Shown one piece after another: positions 11,706 to 24,707 of a DNA stretch of 64,000 nucleotides (positions within the stretch are counted from its first letter, which is position 1; every line of letters starts with the position of its first letter). The stretch is from Aculops lycopersici (Eukaryota; Arthropoda; Arachnida; Trombidiformes; Eriophyidae). Location of the stretch: the NCBI GenBank assembly GCA_015350385.1, contig WNKI01000003.1, positions 653,377-717,376 on the forward strand, written 5' to 3'. Below the pieces are notes generated by a model. That model made no database searches and was not told the DNA's origin. It saw only the letters and a list, made by a program, of their open reading frames with translations. Both the position numbers and the translations under genes were made by a program.

Positions 11706-14510
11706 ATGAGAAACCCAACGAAACCGACGACACCCCCAACGTTATCATTACTCTTTGTTATTAGCAGCCTAGCAGCGGCAGCAGCAATATCGTCGGTCCA
11801 AACGCAACAACACATCCACCAAGAATCTAGCGCCCACTTTGCGCCAAAATTGTTGCACCAGCCGGCGAGTGTCCAGCTCGAACCCCAGAAGCCTCACACC
11901 ATTGAGTGTCCCGTTGAGTCGAAACCGGAAAGCGAGATAAAGTGGTTCAAGAATGACCAGCTACTTGCCGACCAGCCGGCGCATCTAGACCAAACTGGAG
12001 CAGAGTTGATCTTCTTCTCGGTGAGCGATCAAGATTCCGGCGACTACCACTGCGTAGCAACCAATTACCTTGGTTCCGCCACAAGCCAACACTTTAAACT
12101 CACCGTCAAGTCGAGTAAGTAAACCACCTTTCTAGTTATGATTCTGAAATTCTGCTGGTTATAACATAAACAGCAGCATTTCACTCGATCTCATGCCCGC
12201 AACTTCCGCTAACCAACTCAATTGAACACCTCTTTTTTGCCAAAATAACAAAATCATTCTTCGTCACCAAAACTAGGTGTCTACGATGCGAGAATCAAGC
12301 TTGAGCCACAAGTGGCGCAAGTGGCGCCCAACGAGCGAGCTCAGTTTACCTGCAGCATCAACTCGGAACTACTGCCAACAACAACCACCAATCAAAATAA
12401 ACAACAAGTGGTCGTTCCCGAAATTAGCTGGCGTCGAAACGATCAGCCACTGAAACAGGTAATCTGGTTAGAGTCGACCTCCAACGAACTGCCACCTGTT
12501 AGATCGTCGTCCCTACAACCGCCAGCAAGTCCACAATATTTCGCGCGCCAAACTGCAGAACAGGAGTTTGTGCTTATCATTAGTGAGGGAGTTGAATTGG
12601 ATGACAATGCAACGTTTAGCTGTCTAGTTCATAATATTGCTCAAATTGCTCCATCCTCATCTAGCATCAATCCACAAGATTTAAACGAAAATTCAAGTGG
12701 CATTGGCAAGTCAAGTAAAGGTTATGACGACGAGGACAACAACAACCTGCCCCATGAATCCAATCAAGCTAGATTGCGCGTTTTTGCCAATCACAAGACC
12801 CACCATCAAATGGACGTCCATCTGGCGCCAGCGATTGACGACCTGAACTCGAGAAGACCAAACGAGTTGAGACCAACGAATCAGACGACAAACTTGTCTT
12901 CGTCGTCAGTAGATTCAGTTTCATCTGGCAAATCAAGGACAACAAATAACAGTCTGAGCCAAACACTAAGTGATCTTTATGAGTTAGTGAAGCCAACGTT
13001 AGTTTTAGTTGGAATTCTCTCACTGATTGGACTTGTTTTTGGTCTACAAATTTTAGTTATTAGAAGACGGAATAGAGAGAACCGGTACATGAAACACCAG
13101 GGCTACGTGTCGTCCAGTGCCAGTAACGGAAGCGGCGGCAGCGGCACAAACAGTGCGCTAGGAGCCATCGGCGGTCTGGCCGACTGTGATCCAGTCTTGA
13201 GCAGTCTCCTGCAAAGAACCCTATCCGCACCAAACGGTGCAAGTCTCAGTGGAACCGGATTTGGTGGCGGCAAGGGCAAGTATCGATCGTATCGCGACCA
13301 CATGCGCAAGGTGGCCGCGGTGAATGGGACCACCGGAAACCAGAGCGAGCTCATGGTGGGCAATGATCTATTTGACGGCAGCGACGCCGCCGCGTACTTT
13401 AATCACCAACAGCAACAGTTGCCGCTCGACCTCAATGCAGCCGCCTTGCCAAATTTATACAACCAAAGTCTCGCTGCCCGTGAGCAAGCGAGAAGTTTGC
13501 TCAGGTCACAACAGGACCATATGCGATCCCTCAACAATCTGAACCAACTGCAAAAGTCCAACCAATTGAGTTATCAGCATTCAATGCAGCAGCAACAACA
13601 AGATCAAAGATCCAGATACCAACAAAACGGAAGCCACCTGAACTTGCCACTTCAATTTGCATACAATAGTGGTAACACTAATCGGAATTGGCCAGCACCC
13701 CTCTTAGGTCTCGCCGGCCAGCAGCAGCAGCAACAACAACAACTTGTTGGCTGCAGAAACGATGAGCACTATCAACTGGTCAACTGCTCGTCAGTCTCGC
13801 CCTCAAGCTCCTCTTATGGAGATAGCGGCAACTCGGCGGGTGGTTTAGCCAGCCAGAAACAGACTAGGGAGCAAAAGTTTGTCATGGTGTCCGCGGCATC
13901 AAATCGCGACTCGGCCTCACTGAACCACTACTCGATCATTGAGCCTAGCGAGCAGGAGGACGATTACGAGGATAGATACGAGGAGCTGGATTGTTGCAAT
14001 TCTAGCTTGCAGCAACAGCAACAATCTAAGATTTTAACCGACCAAACGAGGACATCTACTTTTGTTGCGCCCAACTCTAGTGGCGACGAGCAACAGCAGA
14101 GGTCCTCATCTTCGTCGTCAAAACTAAGAGCATCGTTCATGTCCAACTCTGGCAACTCCTCTTCCTCGGGTTTCGGAACTTCCTCCTCTCGATGTCAAAC
14201 CGAATCGACACCACCAGTAGCCCAGAGGTCGAGTGTATTCCAACAACAGGATCAACTCTCGCCCTACGCAGTCTCGCCCATTTGTCATCAGCAACCTCCG
14301 CCCCCACCGGTCGCTCCAATGAGGAATACACCACCGCCGAGTAGCGATGCAATGAGAGCTCTCAATGAACAATTTGATATCAATCAGCTCATGCTTCTCG
14401 AGGATGCAGAGTCTGCAATGCCATTTGATACACCTCCACCACCACCACTACCTCCTTCGTCTCGACAAACTGGCAGCAAACCTGTCGAGACTAAGAGGAG
14501 GTCCAAATAA
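11706..14510 (+). CDS. two-Ig-domain transmembrane protein with long cytoplasmic tail
   Basis: Cell-surface protein of the immunoglobulin superfamily; the exact family is not recognised. Exons are 11706-12114 and 12277-14510, with a 162-nt intron opened by GTAAGT and closed by CTAG. Splicing restores an AGT serine codon and gives 880 aa. Order: signal peptide (about 1-33, SLLFVISSLAAAAAISS); I-set Ig domain 1 (ECPVES, KWFKND, then DSGDYHC); Ig domain 2 (FTCSINS, ISWRRND, then DDNATFSC); an Asn/Ser-rich stalk; one membrane helix (LVLVGILSLIGLVFGLQILV) followed by RRRNRENR, a stop-transfer signal. About 600 cytoplasmic residues follow, rich in Q, S and N, with several tyrosine sites (for example EHYQLV, HYSIIEP, DRYEELD) and proline-rich runs (QPPPPPVAP, TPPPPPLPPSS) suited to SH3, EVH1 or profilin binding. 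It could be an adhesion or guidance receptor. AATAAA lies at 14652. Confidence 0.8.
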
Positions 14511-14651
14511 GTTGGTATCGCCGATACAATATGGTCCGATCTAATGATCCTCCTGTTTTCAACCAGCAAGTCTTGTGATCACTATCCTAAAAATCTCAAT
14601 CTACATTCCAAAATTTAATATTATTGTACTTAAGTTCCAACTGTGATACAA

Positions 14652-14657
14652 AATAAA
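14652..14657 (+). terminator. poly(A) signal AATAAA of the Ig-receptor gene
   Basis: Canonical hexamer about 140 nt after the stop codon. Confidence 0.6.
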
Positions 14658-14905
14658 TGATCTTTACCTATAGCTTCTGGTTTGCAGATCCAATTCAATC
14701 CTATTCTTTGTCTATTTTTACTCTCAGGTGGTTGTACCTGCAAACTTGACAGGGCGCGCTAATTTATGCAAATCATTTAATACCCAAATAGAGATTTTCA
14801 TAAATCTAAACGCTTCAGCTACAACTGTCTAATTCGCAACACAACTCATTGCACGCAACGCATTCAGTACAGTTCTTCAATTTCTCCCATCCCACTCATA
14901 CAAGC

Positions 14906-14976
14906 GCATCGATGGTCTATCGGTATGATACTTCGCTTCCAACGATGTGAGCCGGGTTCGACTCCCGGTCGATGCA
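14906..14976 (+). tRNA. tRNA-Gly(TCC)
   Basis: A 71-nt cloverleaf. The acceptor stem GCATCGA pairs perfectly with TCGATGC, with A as discriminator. The T arm CCGGG-TTCGACT-CCCGG is perfect. The anticodon loop CTTCCAA gives anticodon TCC (Gly). The D stem is weak (G-T, T-A, C-G, then a T-T mismatch), and the anticodon stem CTTCG/CGATG also has one T-T mismatch. The internal A box (TGGTCTATCGG) and B box (GGTTCGACTCC) match the RNA polymerase III consensus. A run of seven T at 14979 follows as terminator. No CCA is encoded and there is no intron. It is likely functional; the anticodon-stem mismatch is the only doubt. Confidence 0.9.
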
Positions 14977-17404
14977 AACTTTTTTTGCTTCATTTTTTCT
15001 CAATCCTGCCGCCCTTGCTACCACCACCAAGCGCCTAGTCTCGCCAATCACAGCTTCAAAACTTCATAGGACTCTCTATCTATCAATAATTAAGAGGCTA
15101 TTCGAGATTCCTAATCAGAGATAATATTCTTATCTCACAAATATATCACTCGGGGTTGCACTAGAAATGTCGTCATTACTTGACTAGAAAGTCGCTAGCA
15201 TCCATCAACCCATCTTGTTGTCCGGTGATGACTCGTCGTAGACTGTTATTGTCGTGTCCTTTTTGACTCGTCCCGGCAAAGGTTGTTGTTCTGTTGTTAC
15301 AGTCACTCTATTTCCTTGCCTATATCGCGATGTACTTTGTAATTGGTACATAACGATGTGTTGCATTGAACTGTAGGTGCGCAGCAAGTGGTTATCATGG
15401 AGACTCAATGTAATGGCGGTTAGTTGTGCCGGAGCCACTTAAGTAACACCTTGTATTCGGTGTTGTTGTTGTTGTTGTCACTAATTGCTACTACCATAGC
15501 TACTATTGCCTCTCTATTAAGATTCTCTGCTTCTACTCATTCATATAATTCTTCTTCACTATAAACTATTACTATTATCACAAAAATGATGATAATAATC
15601 ATAATGAAAGAAGACAATAAATTCAGTGCTGATGAGTGATAAGATTTTTGCTCGCCAGCTGCAGTACAAGCTCTTGACTTGTATAGTACAACAAGTGGAA
15701 GCGCGACAACTTGTCTAGTTGAATAGCGACGACAGTCAATCAATCGCTGATTGGTAGGTTGGTTGACTGGTTGACTGGTTACTCACTTGCAAACTTGATA
15801 CATGTGATCACCTCTAGGAACCGCCAGAAGACAGTGTCATTGAAGGCGACCAGATCTGGTTCTCGTGGTTCTGGCGGCGGTGTTGATTCAGTTGTTGTAG
15901 TCTTGTGGCAGCGACGACAGCGTCGATGACGACCATCACAATCGTGGCAGCAACTTGTTGGCAACCCTGTCGACAAGTTGCCGCTGCTGCTGGTAGAACC
16001 AATGAGCTTGTTGTCGCCATTGACGATTGCGACTACAAATCGCCCAACAAGCTAGCTGCTGATGACGCTCACACTCGGCGCGAAAGTCATAGAGCTGCCA
16101 GTCAAATGAATGATGATCATCTTAATCATCTCACATGCCAGGCAGCAACTGGTGGTTGCGTCTTGACGCATTGATCACAGGAAGGAAGGATGAATGGATG
16201 GAAGGAAGGATCATGAAGCGATCGGAGCGCCACTAGCTGGCGATTCTCACCTAACTGAGCGGGATGAATCAACGAACCAGATGGGCGAGTTGAACCAAAC
16301 AAATTAAAACCTCTCTTGTTGCTCAAACAACTGGCTAACTGATTCTAGCTAATCATCCTTGCTGCCTCTAAAAGTTGGTATCTTCGAATGCTCTTTTGCT
16401 CTTCGGTGGTTCAGTGTAGACGAACCGAAGAGGACTGCTTGCTAATCACTGGCTAAGATCGCCTTTGAATTTGGACGTCCTGGTGCAAAGCTGATGATGG
16501 GGTGACAGTCGATCAAAGTAAAGTAGACTGCAGCGACAGCAATGGCACATTAGTAATAGCGAAGGCTCTTATCATGCAAGGAATTGTTGCTGTTGAATGA
16601 GACAAAAAGTGTGACTCGTTTCAATGGGCTAACGAGAGAAGAGAATGAGAGAATGCGAGAGTGAGAGATCGAGATTGAGACGGAGACGGAGACGAGGACA
16701 AGCACATGTTGATTGAATTGAATTGAAATGAAATGAAATACTACAAGCTAGGTTTGTTTTATATTGGATGGATAGATGGCTGAATTTTATACGCTTGGCG
16801 CGCTACGAGCAACGACCATATGCGCGACTCACCCGCCATATCCTCACCATATTGCCTGTCTAGAAGGTAACTTTGTACTTGGTTACTTTGGACACCACGG
16901 CAGAGCTGTCGGTGGCGGCAACATTTGTGGCGGCGCTAGTGGCTCCGACAACCACAATGGCACATGACGAGTCGCCCTCGGTTTTCAACGTGTCAACCAA
17001 TCAACCTAACAACCAGTCAGCTGCAAGCAATCTCATGTGATCCATTTCCCAGCCTTAGGGCGCGCTGGGGCTTTCCTCATATTTATGAGAAAACTCCAGC
17101 GAGTCCAAATCACATTCACGTCAAATCATCCTAAAGACAACAACTCCACAATCAACTTCAGCTTAAATCAAACTCACCTACCAACAAATCGATTGATCAA
17201 TCAACTACGTCAACGAGTTTCAAAATAAGAAGACACCAACAACAACAACAACAACAACAACCTGCTTACTCTGAATCAAGAGACGACATCGACTAGCATA
17301 AAACCGCGCGCTTACCTGTCAATTAGCTAAACAGTTAACTCGAGTCGAGAAATCAATACGAAAACTTTAACAGAACACAAAAAAGAAGAAAATAAACAGA
17401 AAAA
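14977..17404. other. intergenic, no gene recognised
   Basis: Between the tRNA and proline dehydrogenase there are only short, mutually overlapping open frames (for example 15205-15438 and 15905-16174) without domains. Low-complexity patches are present: (GTT)n near 15464, GAAGGATG-type repeats near 16184-16212, and (AAC)n at about 17236-17262 just upstream of the PRODH 5' UTR. A promoter for PRODH is expected in the last few hundred bases. Confidence 0.5.
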
Positions 17405-19288
17405 ATGATGCTCAAGAACGTAAACTCGATAGTTGGACGTGGAGGCTCAAGGTCAAGCCCGCTAACTGGACAGCCAAAGTTGGTTGGCGTTGTGGTTGGC
17501 CGAAGAATGGCAAAGGCGGCCCTGCAACTTGCTGATCGTGACCAGCACCACCACGAGGCCATTGCGCATTATGTTCCGGCCACTGTTGAGACCATCGACG
17601 ACAATTATATCAAATCGCACAAGTTTGCCCGGAAGCGGCAACAGCAGCAGCAGGATGAGCAATATCATCAAGAAAATAAACAGGTGTCTGCCATCGAGTC
17701 GAGGAAATTCAACAAGTTGGACTTTGAGGACACGAAGTCGGCGTACAAGAGCAAGACTTTGGGCGAGTTGGTGCGCAACTATATGGTTTTAGGTTTGTGC
17801 TCAAGTGACCTTCTAGTCAAGAACAATGACAAGCTAATGAAGTTGACAAAAAGAGTGTTTGGCAAACGAGTGTTCAAGTCAATAATGCGCTCCACTTTCT
17901 ATGGCCAATTTGTTGCCGGCCAAGACGAGCGCGAAATCACACCTATAATCAAGCATCTCGCCTCCTTTGGGGTTAAAACCATCTTGGATTACAGTGCCGA
18001 GGAGGATGTAAGCGGCGAGTCGAGTGCTAAGCTCGACAGCGACGCAACCTTCCAGATTGACAACACAATGGAGCAGCGCCGCTATCAACAAGTGGACGGC
18101 GACTTTGCCGGCCCAGCTCAGCCAAAATACCTACCGGTTGCTAGGACCTACTTTTATCAGGGAGAGTCACAATGTGAGAAGAATTTGGAGATCTTCTTTA
18201 AGGCCATTGATGCCGTGGCTCAAACCACAGGTAACACGGGATTTGCAGCCATTAAATTGACTGCATTGGGTAGGCCAAAGCTACTGATGAAGTTGAGCAG
18301 CATTATTGACTATATGCGCCACCAAATGGGCGGCTCCCTGCCGGCCGAGTTGAGTTTGTCGGAGTTGTTGGATCGATTTGACTCACTGAATGTGATGGCG
18401 CCACGAACAAGGGATGGCCATGTCTCAGCAGCAACCTCGCAACCTGTTGAGTCGTTGGACGAGGACGACCGCGAGATGTTGGCCAATTTGATGCGCCGCG
18501 TGGAGCGCATTGCCTCCTATGCTAGCCAGGTAGGCGGGGCCAGGTGTATGGTTGACGCGGAGCAGACTTACATGCAGCCCGCGATCAATATGATTGCAAT
18601 GGAATTGATGCGCAGGTTTAACCGGAAGGAGTCGATTATATTCAACACCTACCAGTGCTACCTGAAGGGCGCCCACAGCCAGCTGGTCAAGGATTTGGCG
18701 TTGGCTCGTCGCGAGGGCTTCTACTTTGGCGCAAAGTTAGTGCGCGGCGCCTACATGGACCAGGAGCGCGATCGGGCAAAGAAGCTCGGCTACGAGGATC
18801 CAATTAATGAGAGTTTCGAGGCAACCACTGCCATGTACGAGAAAACTCTCTCCTATCTAATGGGCGAAATCCAGCGTGAGCTACAGGTGGACAGCCAGGT
18901 GGAGGCGGCCAATGGGCAGCCAGTTGGCAATCGCAAGGTTAGCATTATGGTTGCCTCGCACAACGAGGATACCGTCAAGTTTGCCCTAAACCAAATGGCC
19001 ACTAAAGGCATAAAGCCAGAGCATAGAGTCATTTGCTTTGGCCAACTCTATGGGATGTGCGATCATATCTCATTTACACTCGGCCAATCGGGTTACTCGG
19101 TTTACAAGTACACACCTTACGGTCCCGTTGAGGAGGTGTTGCCTTATTTGGGTAGGCGAGCTATTGAGAATCATGGCTTCCTATCGAAGTTGCAACGGGA
19201 ACGAGGATTGTTGTCCAAGGAAATCCTCGATCGCATTATATCAATGCGACTCTTCTACAGACCCGTGGGAAATTACAAGCCTTCCTAG
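17405..19288 (+). CDS. proline dehydrogenase, mitochondrial
   Basis: FAD-dependent oxidation of L-proline to pyrroline-5-carboxylate in the mitochondrial matrix, the first step of proline catabolism (PRODH; sluggish-A in Drosophila). Single exon, 627 aa, about the usual animal length. The N-terminus is Arg/Ser/Gly-rich with no acidic residue in the first 40, consistent with a transit peptide. The catalytic barrel is well conserved: VDAEQTYMQPAI near 385, NTYQCYLKGA, FGAKLVRGAYM near 445, then VASHNEDTVKFAL, and the C-terminal YTPYGPVEEVLPYLGRRA with the paired arginines that hold the substrate carboxylate in this family. The start AAAAATGATG is chosen because it follows a leader-like AC-rich stretch and has no in-frame Met upstream nearby. 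The absence of introns is notable for an animal PRODH. Assignment is secure. Confidence 0.95.
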   Translation: MMLKNVNSIVGRGGSRSSPLTGQPKLVGVVVGRRMAKAALQLADRDQHHHEAIAHYVPATVETIDDNYIKSHKFARKRQQQQQDEQYHQENKQVSAIESRKFNKLDFEDTKSAYKSKTLGELVRNYMVLGLCSSDLLVKNNDKLMKLTKRVFGKRVFKSIMRSTFYGQFVAGQDEREITPIIKHLASFGVKTILDYSAEEDVSGESSAKLDSDATFQIDNTMEQRRYQQVDGDFAGPAQPKYLPVARTYFYQGESQCEKNLEIFFKAIDAVAQTTGNTGFAAIKLTALGRPKLLMKLSSIIDYMRHQMGGSLPAELSLSELLDRFDSLNVMAPRTRDGHVSAATSQPVESLDEDDREMLANLMRRVERIASYASQVGGARCMVDAEQTYMQPAINMIAMELMRRFNRKESIIFNTYQCYLKGAHSQLVKDLALARREGFYFGAKLVRGAYMDQERDRAKKLGYEDPINESFEATTAMYEKTLSYLMGEIQRELQVDSQVEAANGQPVGNRKVSIMVASHNEDTVKFALNQMATKGIKPEHRVICFGQLYGMCDHISFTLGQSGYSVYKYTPYGPVEEVLPYLGRRAIENHGFLSKLQRERGLLSKEILDRIISMRLFYRPVGNYKPS

Positions 19289-22200
19289 GAAAAGCTCCAA
19301 TTAGGTGAGGTTTGGTGGGGCTCAATTGCTATGTCGATTGCTAGTAGTCGATTTATAGAGCACGCGCCTCTTCTAGTATAATGTAGTTCCAATTCAATAT
19401 GATAAAGGTCACAGGTATCCACAAACATACACACTGTTATTTGTTGTGAACTTTTCTTCCAATCCAATAATCGATTGTAGATGCTCAGTTGAGTTGGTTA
19501 AATGTCAGCAGACTAGTCGACTTGCTACTGAGCAAACCGTTTGTCTAAACGGTTTGCCAATTAACCTTCACCTTTACCACCAATCGGCTAAGACGATCGT
19601 TCTATGCATCGCAAGCTCGTGCGTCCGTTCTAATCTAATCATCCATGTGTCATCCAATCAGTTTTTTCTTCCCAAGTCTTTCCTCCCTTGCCTCTAATTT
19701 TGTCCACTTGGGCTCACACTGCGACGATCATCTTGTGCTCGCAACTTAGTTTCACGAAGTGCTCCGATAATCTAGTCATCAATGATCAATTGCCTTGGAT
19801 ACCTTCAGCTGGCGAGTGATACACTATCTATGAATGAAAGTAGCTCAATTCGAGAGGCGAACCAGCAATGAGAACTCAAACTCGAGTCGGAAGTTGTGGC
19901 TAATGCCCCTGGTCGGGGGATCAAGAAATTGAGATAGATTAATGATGAGATCATAATTGCAAGTGGTTGATCGGCTTGCTCCTAACGAAACAACTAATCT
20001 AGAGAGACGTGGCCATACTCGTTCTCTTGCGTCATAGGAATAGACAAAAAGAGAGTTGTGTTTAGCTAGATGACTGAATGGCTCGCCGGCGCATCGAGCA
20101 AAGGCAAATCTTCGTCATCATCGCCCATACTAATGAACTGAGTCCTGTCGGTTCACAGACTGGACAACATGAGTTGGTTGCTGTCCCAACCAACTGGCCA
20201 GCAGCTAATAGGGTCTATCTGGGCACTAACAAACATCGGTTTAGTTGGTTCCGCGAGAGAGCCCGGCACCAGCCATTGGGTGATAAGTATGAAGGTTCGA
20301 GTGGAGCCATTGAGATAATATTGGAGCCCATGGGGAGATATCCAATGCCGACTGTTTGTTTGGACGCTTGTGCTCTCAATACATACACACATACACAAAA
20401 TCTCTGGCCGTTTTCACGTTGATCGTCGCTGGGGGATTCAGATGGGTAGATAGATATGGATTTGGGCTGGAACGACTCTACGATGTGTAATGATATTCCA
20501 TTAGATTTGCAGCAACCCCATCAAATCATCGCACCATCCAATCGATCCTTGCTCTTCGCCGACTCGAAAGAGGAAAGAGATACCGAATTTGAGACTTCCT
20601 TCGAGAGTAGTCGGTCGGCTGGCTGTCTCCCTTGGCCGACGATTGCGCCATATAGACCCGACTGTCGACACCCTCCCTCCGTCGCTCTCTATATGTATGC
20701 AAGCAATCGAGCGCAAAAGATAGCCGCCGACTCTGGCAAGCTAGTGAGCGGGCCGATCGGCCAGCTAGCTAGCTGGATAACCAACGAACCTGGAAGGCGA
20801 GACCTTCAAGTTGCGAGCTCGCTCTTTCGGCGCCCAGATGATCGGAGCAAAAGGAAGGGCAAAGGCAACGACGGACGGCAGCCACTAGGACGAACGCGGC
20901 GACAAAGACCGCGATTGGCGATTCAATAATAACAACGGACGAGCTAAAATCGAGGCGCAATAATAACTCTAACGTCACGGAGGGAAAGTTGGAGCTAGTT
21001 GCGCGACTTTTGTATCGGCTAGCTAGCTAGCCGACGGTCTCCGTCTTCACACTCGAGTGGACGGAAGTGAAAGGCCTTGATGCCTGCTAGCTTGCCAAAG
21101 ATTCTCGCCTTGATGCTTTGGGATCGGCAGGGTTAGTAGCGGTTGAGCTGAAAGGGGAAGAGGCAAACGCGAAAGAGAGAGAGAGAGGGAGAGTCACCTG
21201 ATCGCACTTGGAAGCACGACGACCACTAAGAGCGTACGAAAAATGGCACCACCAATTTGGCAAGAGAGTCGGCGACGAAATGTCGATACAATCGGACACA
21301 ACACAATAATTCTTGCCATTGTGATCAGACTAGAGCAGTGGCACGATCTCGAGTCGGCCATTAGCGCGGTGGCTGGTGAATGTCGCTAGGTCACACCAGG
21401 CGCTTGAACATGTACTGTGCAAGCGCGAGAAAGATCTGCACCCACACAGAGACACACTTAGTCGAGGGCGCAATCTGTGCGCTTTCTTTCTCCATCTCTC
21501 TGTGCTCTGGTTGACTGGCTGGCTGGCTGCTGCGGTGGCGAGTTGGGTACCTAGCGACGTGAGCGACGGACCCACCGGCCAACCTACACACTAATTCAAC
21601 ACAAAAGCCAAGGTCCGGATGGGAATAGTTGTAGAAGCGTTTGTATGTAACTGACCTTAACCAACCGAGTGAGCCACAGATGGCCGAGCGATGAGAGAGA
21701 GAGAGAGAGAAATTTGAAAAGTGGAAGTTTGTAAACATTCATTGAGGACCGTCTAGGGTTTCAAGCGGCACAAACCGAGGCTCAAATCGCGTAGCCTCCT
21801 ATTGTGGTGTGTGTTCCTCTCAAACTCTTGCGAGTTGAGCAAAGTAAAGTTGATTGTGTCGCTTGTGCCGACTCGACTAAACTCGAGTCAACTGGCGGCG
21901 CTTTGGTATGGGCCACGTAAGCAAAGGAAGTTTTCAGCTACGTGAGACTCGCGACCAAAGTGAGAGTAACGCGCGTCGCCCCTGGCGTCACATTTACAGC
22001 AGCAAGTCCGCCAATCGATCGGTCGTTCGGTTGGTCTCTCGGTCGATGGCATTCAAGTTTTGCGGGTTCACTCACGACATCAGCGCCATTGTCTGACTAG
22101 CTGACTGACTGGATGCCGGGCGCCTCTGGCTTCAGGCGAGAGATCGAGCGGCTAAGCGAGAGAGTGAGAAAAGGGGAGCCTGACGTTGGACTAGATTAGC

Positions 22201-24707
22201 AAGCATGCTTCCAGTTGGAGGAGAACGTAGTTTGGTCTTGCTTGCGTTTGTTTGGACCATGCAACTATAGGCAGCGAGCAACTCAAACGTGTCGAGGGCA
22301 AGAGCAGATGTCAAACATTCGCGCTCCACTACCAGCGATTCGTTTGAACTTGTCGCTAAAGGCTCCCGGCTACTGACTGCCGGTTGTTGCTCGTTGGTTT
22401 ATCGTGGTGTTCCATGAAATCGGCAAGCTTTTTGACTCAATGTTCAACAGCAACAACTATTCTTGTTTCAGTAAAGTGGAAGAACCAAACCAAGACTGAG
22501 ACAACGGCACTAGCAACATTGAGGCCATCGAGTGCCACCGCAACAGCAAACAAACGCGCCGCGCGCCGATCTTTTCGCCGAGCCAAAATGAGCCATTGTC
22601 TTTCGGTTTGTTGGTTGTCGAATTTGCTGCGCCTCGAATTTTGTTTAGTTTCTCTCTTTTGTTGTCGCCGCTACTCTTGTGTTCCCTCGCATTTTGTCAC
22701 CTGACCTTGAGTTTTCGCACTCGTGGCCAGCATGTTCGGCGAAACTTTAGGTGATTATAGTGGGAAATTTGAGTGTTTCCATTGCGACCAAAGAAACAAT
22801 CGGGTTCTGGGTTGGGCTACATTTAAATTAGGCTCCCAGTTTTTCGGGTAAACATTTCTGTATATAGTTGAGGAAACGAGCTAAAGCAGCGACATCAAGA
22901 ATCGCGTCGTCGAAAAAAAAAGAAAACCAATGATCAATTTGAAGCGAGTGGTTGTGGCCAACAGTGTAACTGAAGCAGCACTCGAGTTTCGCTCTGCCCT
23001 CCAGCTCGACAAGTGGGAGTTTTAATGTAATTAAAAAAGCTCACACTGAGTCCAAGTGTTTGAGCCGCTGGTTTTTGTGAGAAACATTGAAAGATAGAGC
23101 AGCTTGCTTAAGCCCAGATGTCTAGCTTAAGGGCGGCCGCTGGCCTTCAAAACTTAGCTACTGGCTCACGTAGAACTTACATAGAGTTAACTTACACGTT
23201 GACGGTCTGCGAGTTTAGTTTAGTTAACATGGAGTTTGCAATGCTAGAGACGGAGCCGAGTTAGCAACGACTAGCTAACTAGCAACAAACAAGTAACAAG
23301 CCGCGAACGAGTTGACTTGGCGGCCGCCGGGCACCTAGCGACATCCGTACTCTATGTGCACTCGTCGCATCTAGCGCCGCACACAAACGCACCGAGGACG
23401 GTCACGGTCGCCGTTGTAGTGGCGGTGGTTGCTGTTGTTGTTGCTGTCTTTGTTAGTGGTACCACTATTACTACTACTACTACTACTGCTGCCGCTGCCG
23501 TTGCCGCCGCCGTCGCTCGCCGATGTTGGCCTCCCTTGGCTCGCCCGACTCTGCCAGTGGCCAGTAGTGGAGAGCATAGCGACGACAGTAGTGCTATGTG
23601 CCAATCGAGATAATAACAATATGGTGGCAACGCACCACGGCCACGAGCGAGACCGCCGCAACGTCGACACACTAGCCGGCAGAGGCGTTGCGCGCGCAAC
23701 CGGGGGGCGAAGACGCGCCGCGTCGGCGCCGCCAACCCACTTGTCTATCCCCCGCTGACGGCCGCAGTCGGCTATCTGGCTTGGCGGGCGCTAGAGCTAG
23801 CTTGCCAATGGGCTGCTCTGCGTACGTGTCCCGGCGCCCTGTCTCACGGGCTAGCGTGCAGTGTTGTGTTTCTGGGTTATGTAACCGGAGGCAGCAGCGC
23901 GCAGTGGCAGCACCTAGCGACTCTCACTGTGTGGCGGCAGCAGCGCACTGCAACTGCAAACAGATTGTTGGTGTAAAGCGAGCGAGCTAGAGACTGAGAG
24001 CAGTAGCAAGACTGAGTGGTGAGAACGAGAGAGCGAGCGAGCGAGCGAGAGAAATAATAACACAGGCTGGTTTTTCATCGCCGCTAGCCAGCCCGAAAAC
24101 CGACGGAATAGGGAGAGCCGAGTCCGCAAGTTCAATTAGCGCTTTAGGGTTGGAAATTGGTGTAGTAGCAGCAACAGTGGTAGTGGGAACGGAAGTCTCT
24201 GTTGAGGGGCGAGAATAGAAGCAAATAGAAATGAATGAGGCGAGAATCAAGATTTACCCTGAAAATCTCCAAGTAAGCAAAGGTCTTTGAGGCCAAGTTA
24301 CAAAGCAGGTGTTTGGCGAGAAGGCTAGAGGAGTGGCAGATATAATCACCGCTACTGCTGCCGCCACCGTCGTCGTCATCGTCGTCAAAATTTAGTAGCT
24401 CGTCTTGTGATTGCAACTTATGATAAAAAAAATTATAATAATTACAACAGAAATACCGTAACTCCCTCTAAGCGAAAGAACCAATATTCTAAACATGAAA
24501 ATATTTTACTCGAACTCTGAAGCAAACAAGGAAATGATTCATGAAGAGAGGAGAAATTTTAAGCGAACAGAAATTGAAATTTGAGAGTGTGATTTATTGA
24601 CGAAAAAAAGAATTCTTATGAGAGCTGATAATTGAATATTAAATGTGAGATTTTGTTGATCAGTTTTTAGAGTTGATAGAGTTTAGATTTCTAAAACTCG
24701 ACGAAAG
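19289..24707. other. long non-coding stretch upstream of the klumpfuss-like gene
   Basis: About 5.4 kb. No ORF carries a recognisable domain. Frames at 20078-20422, 20456-20929 and 22384-22704 are unsupported. The section 23290-23960 is distinctly GC-rich, with open frames on several overlapping frames of both strands, which is typical of GC-rich promoter DNA rather than coding. The last 300 bases (24410-24700) turn AT-rich before the start codon, as expected for a 5' UTR. This is probably regulatory DNA of the following developmental gene. Confidence 0.5.

Noticed and set aside
20456..20929. 157-aa plus-strand frame
   Set aside because: No domain or hydrophobic segment, competing minus-strand frames, and lies in presumed regulatory DNA.
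23317..23760. Several long overlapping frames on both strands
   Set aside because: Open frames in most phases at once are an effect of GC-rich sequence lacking stops, not of coding.
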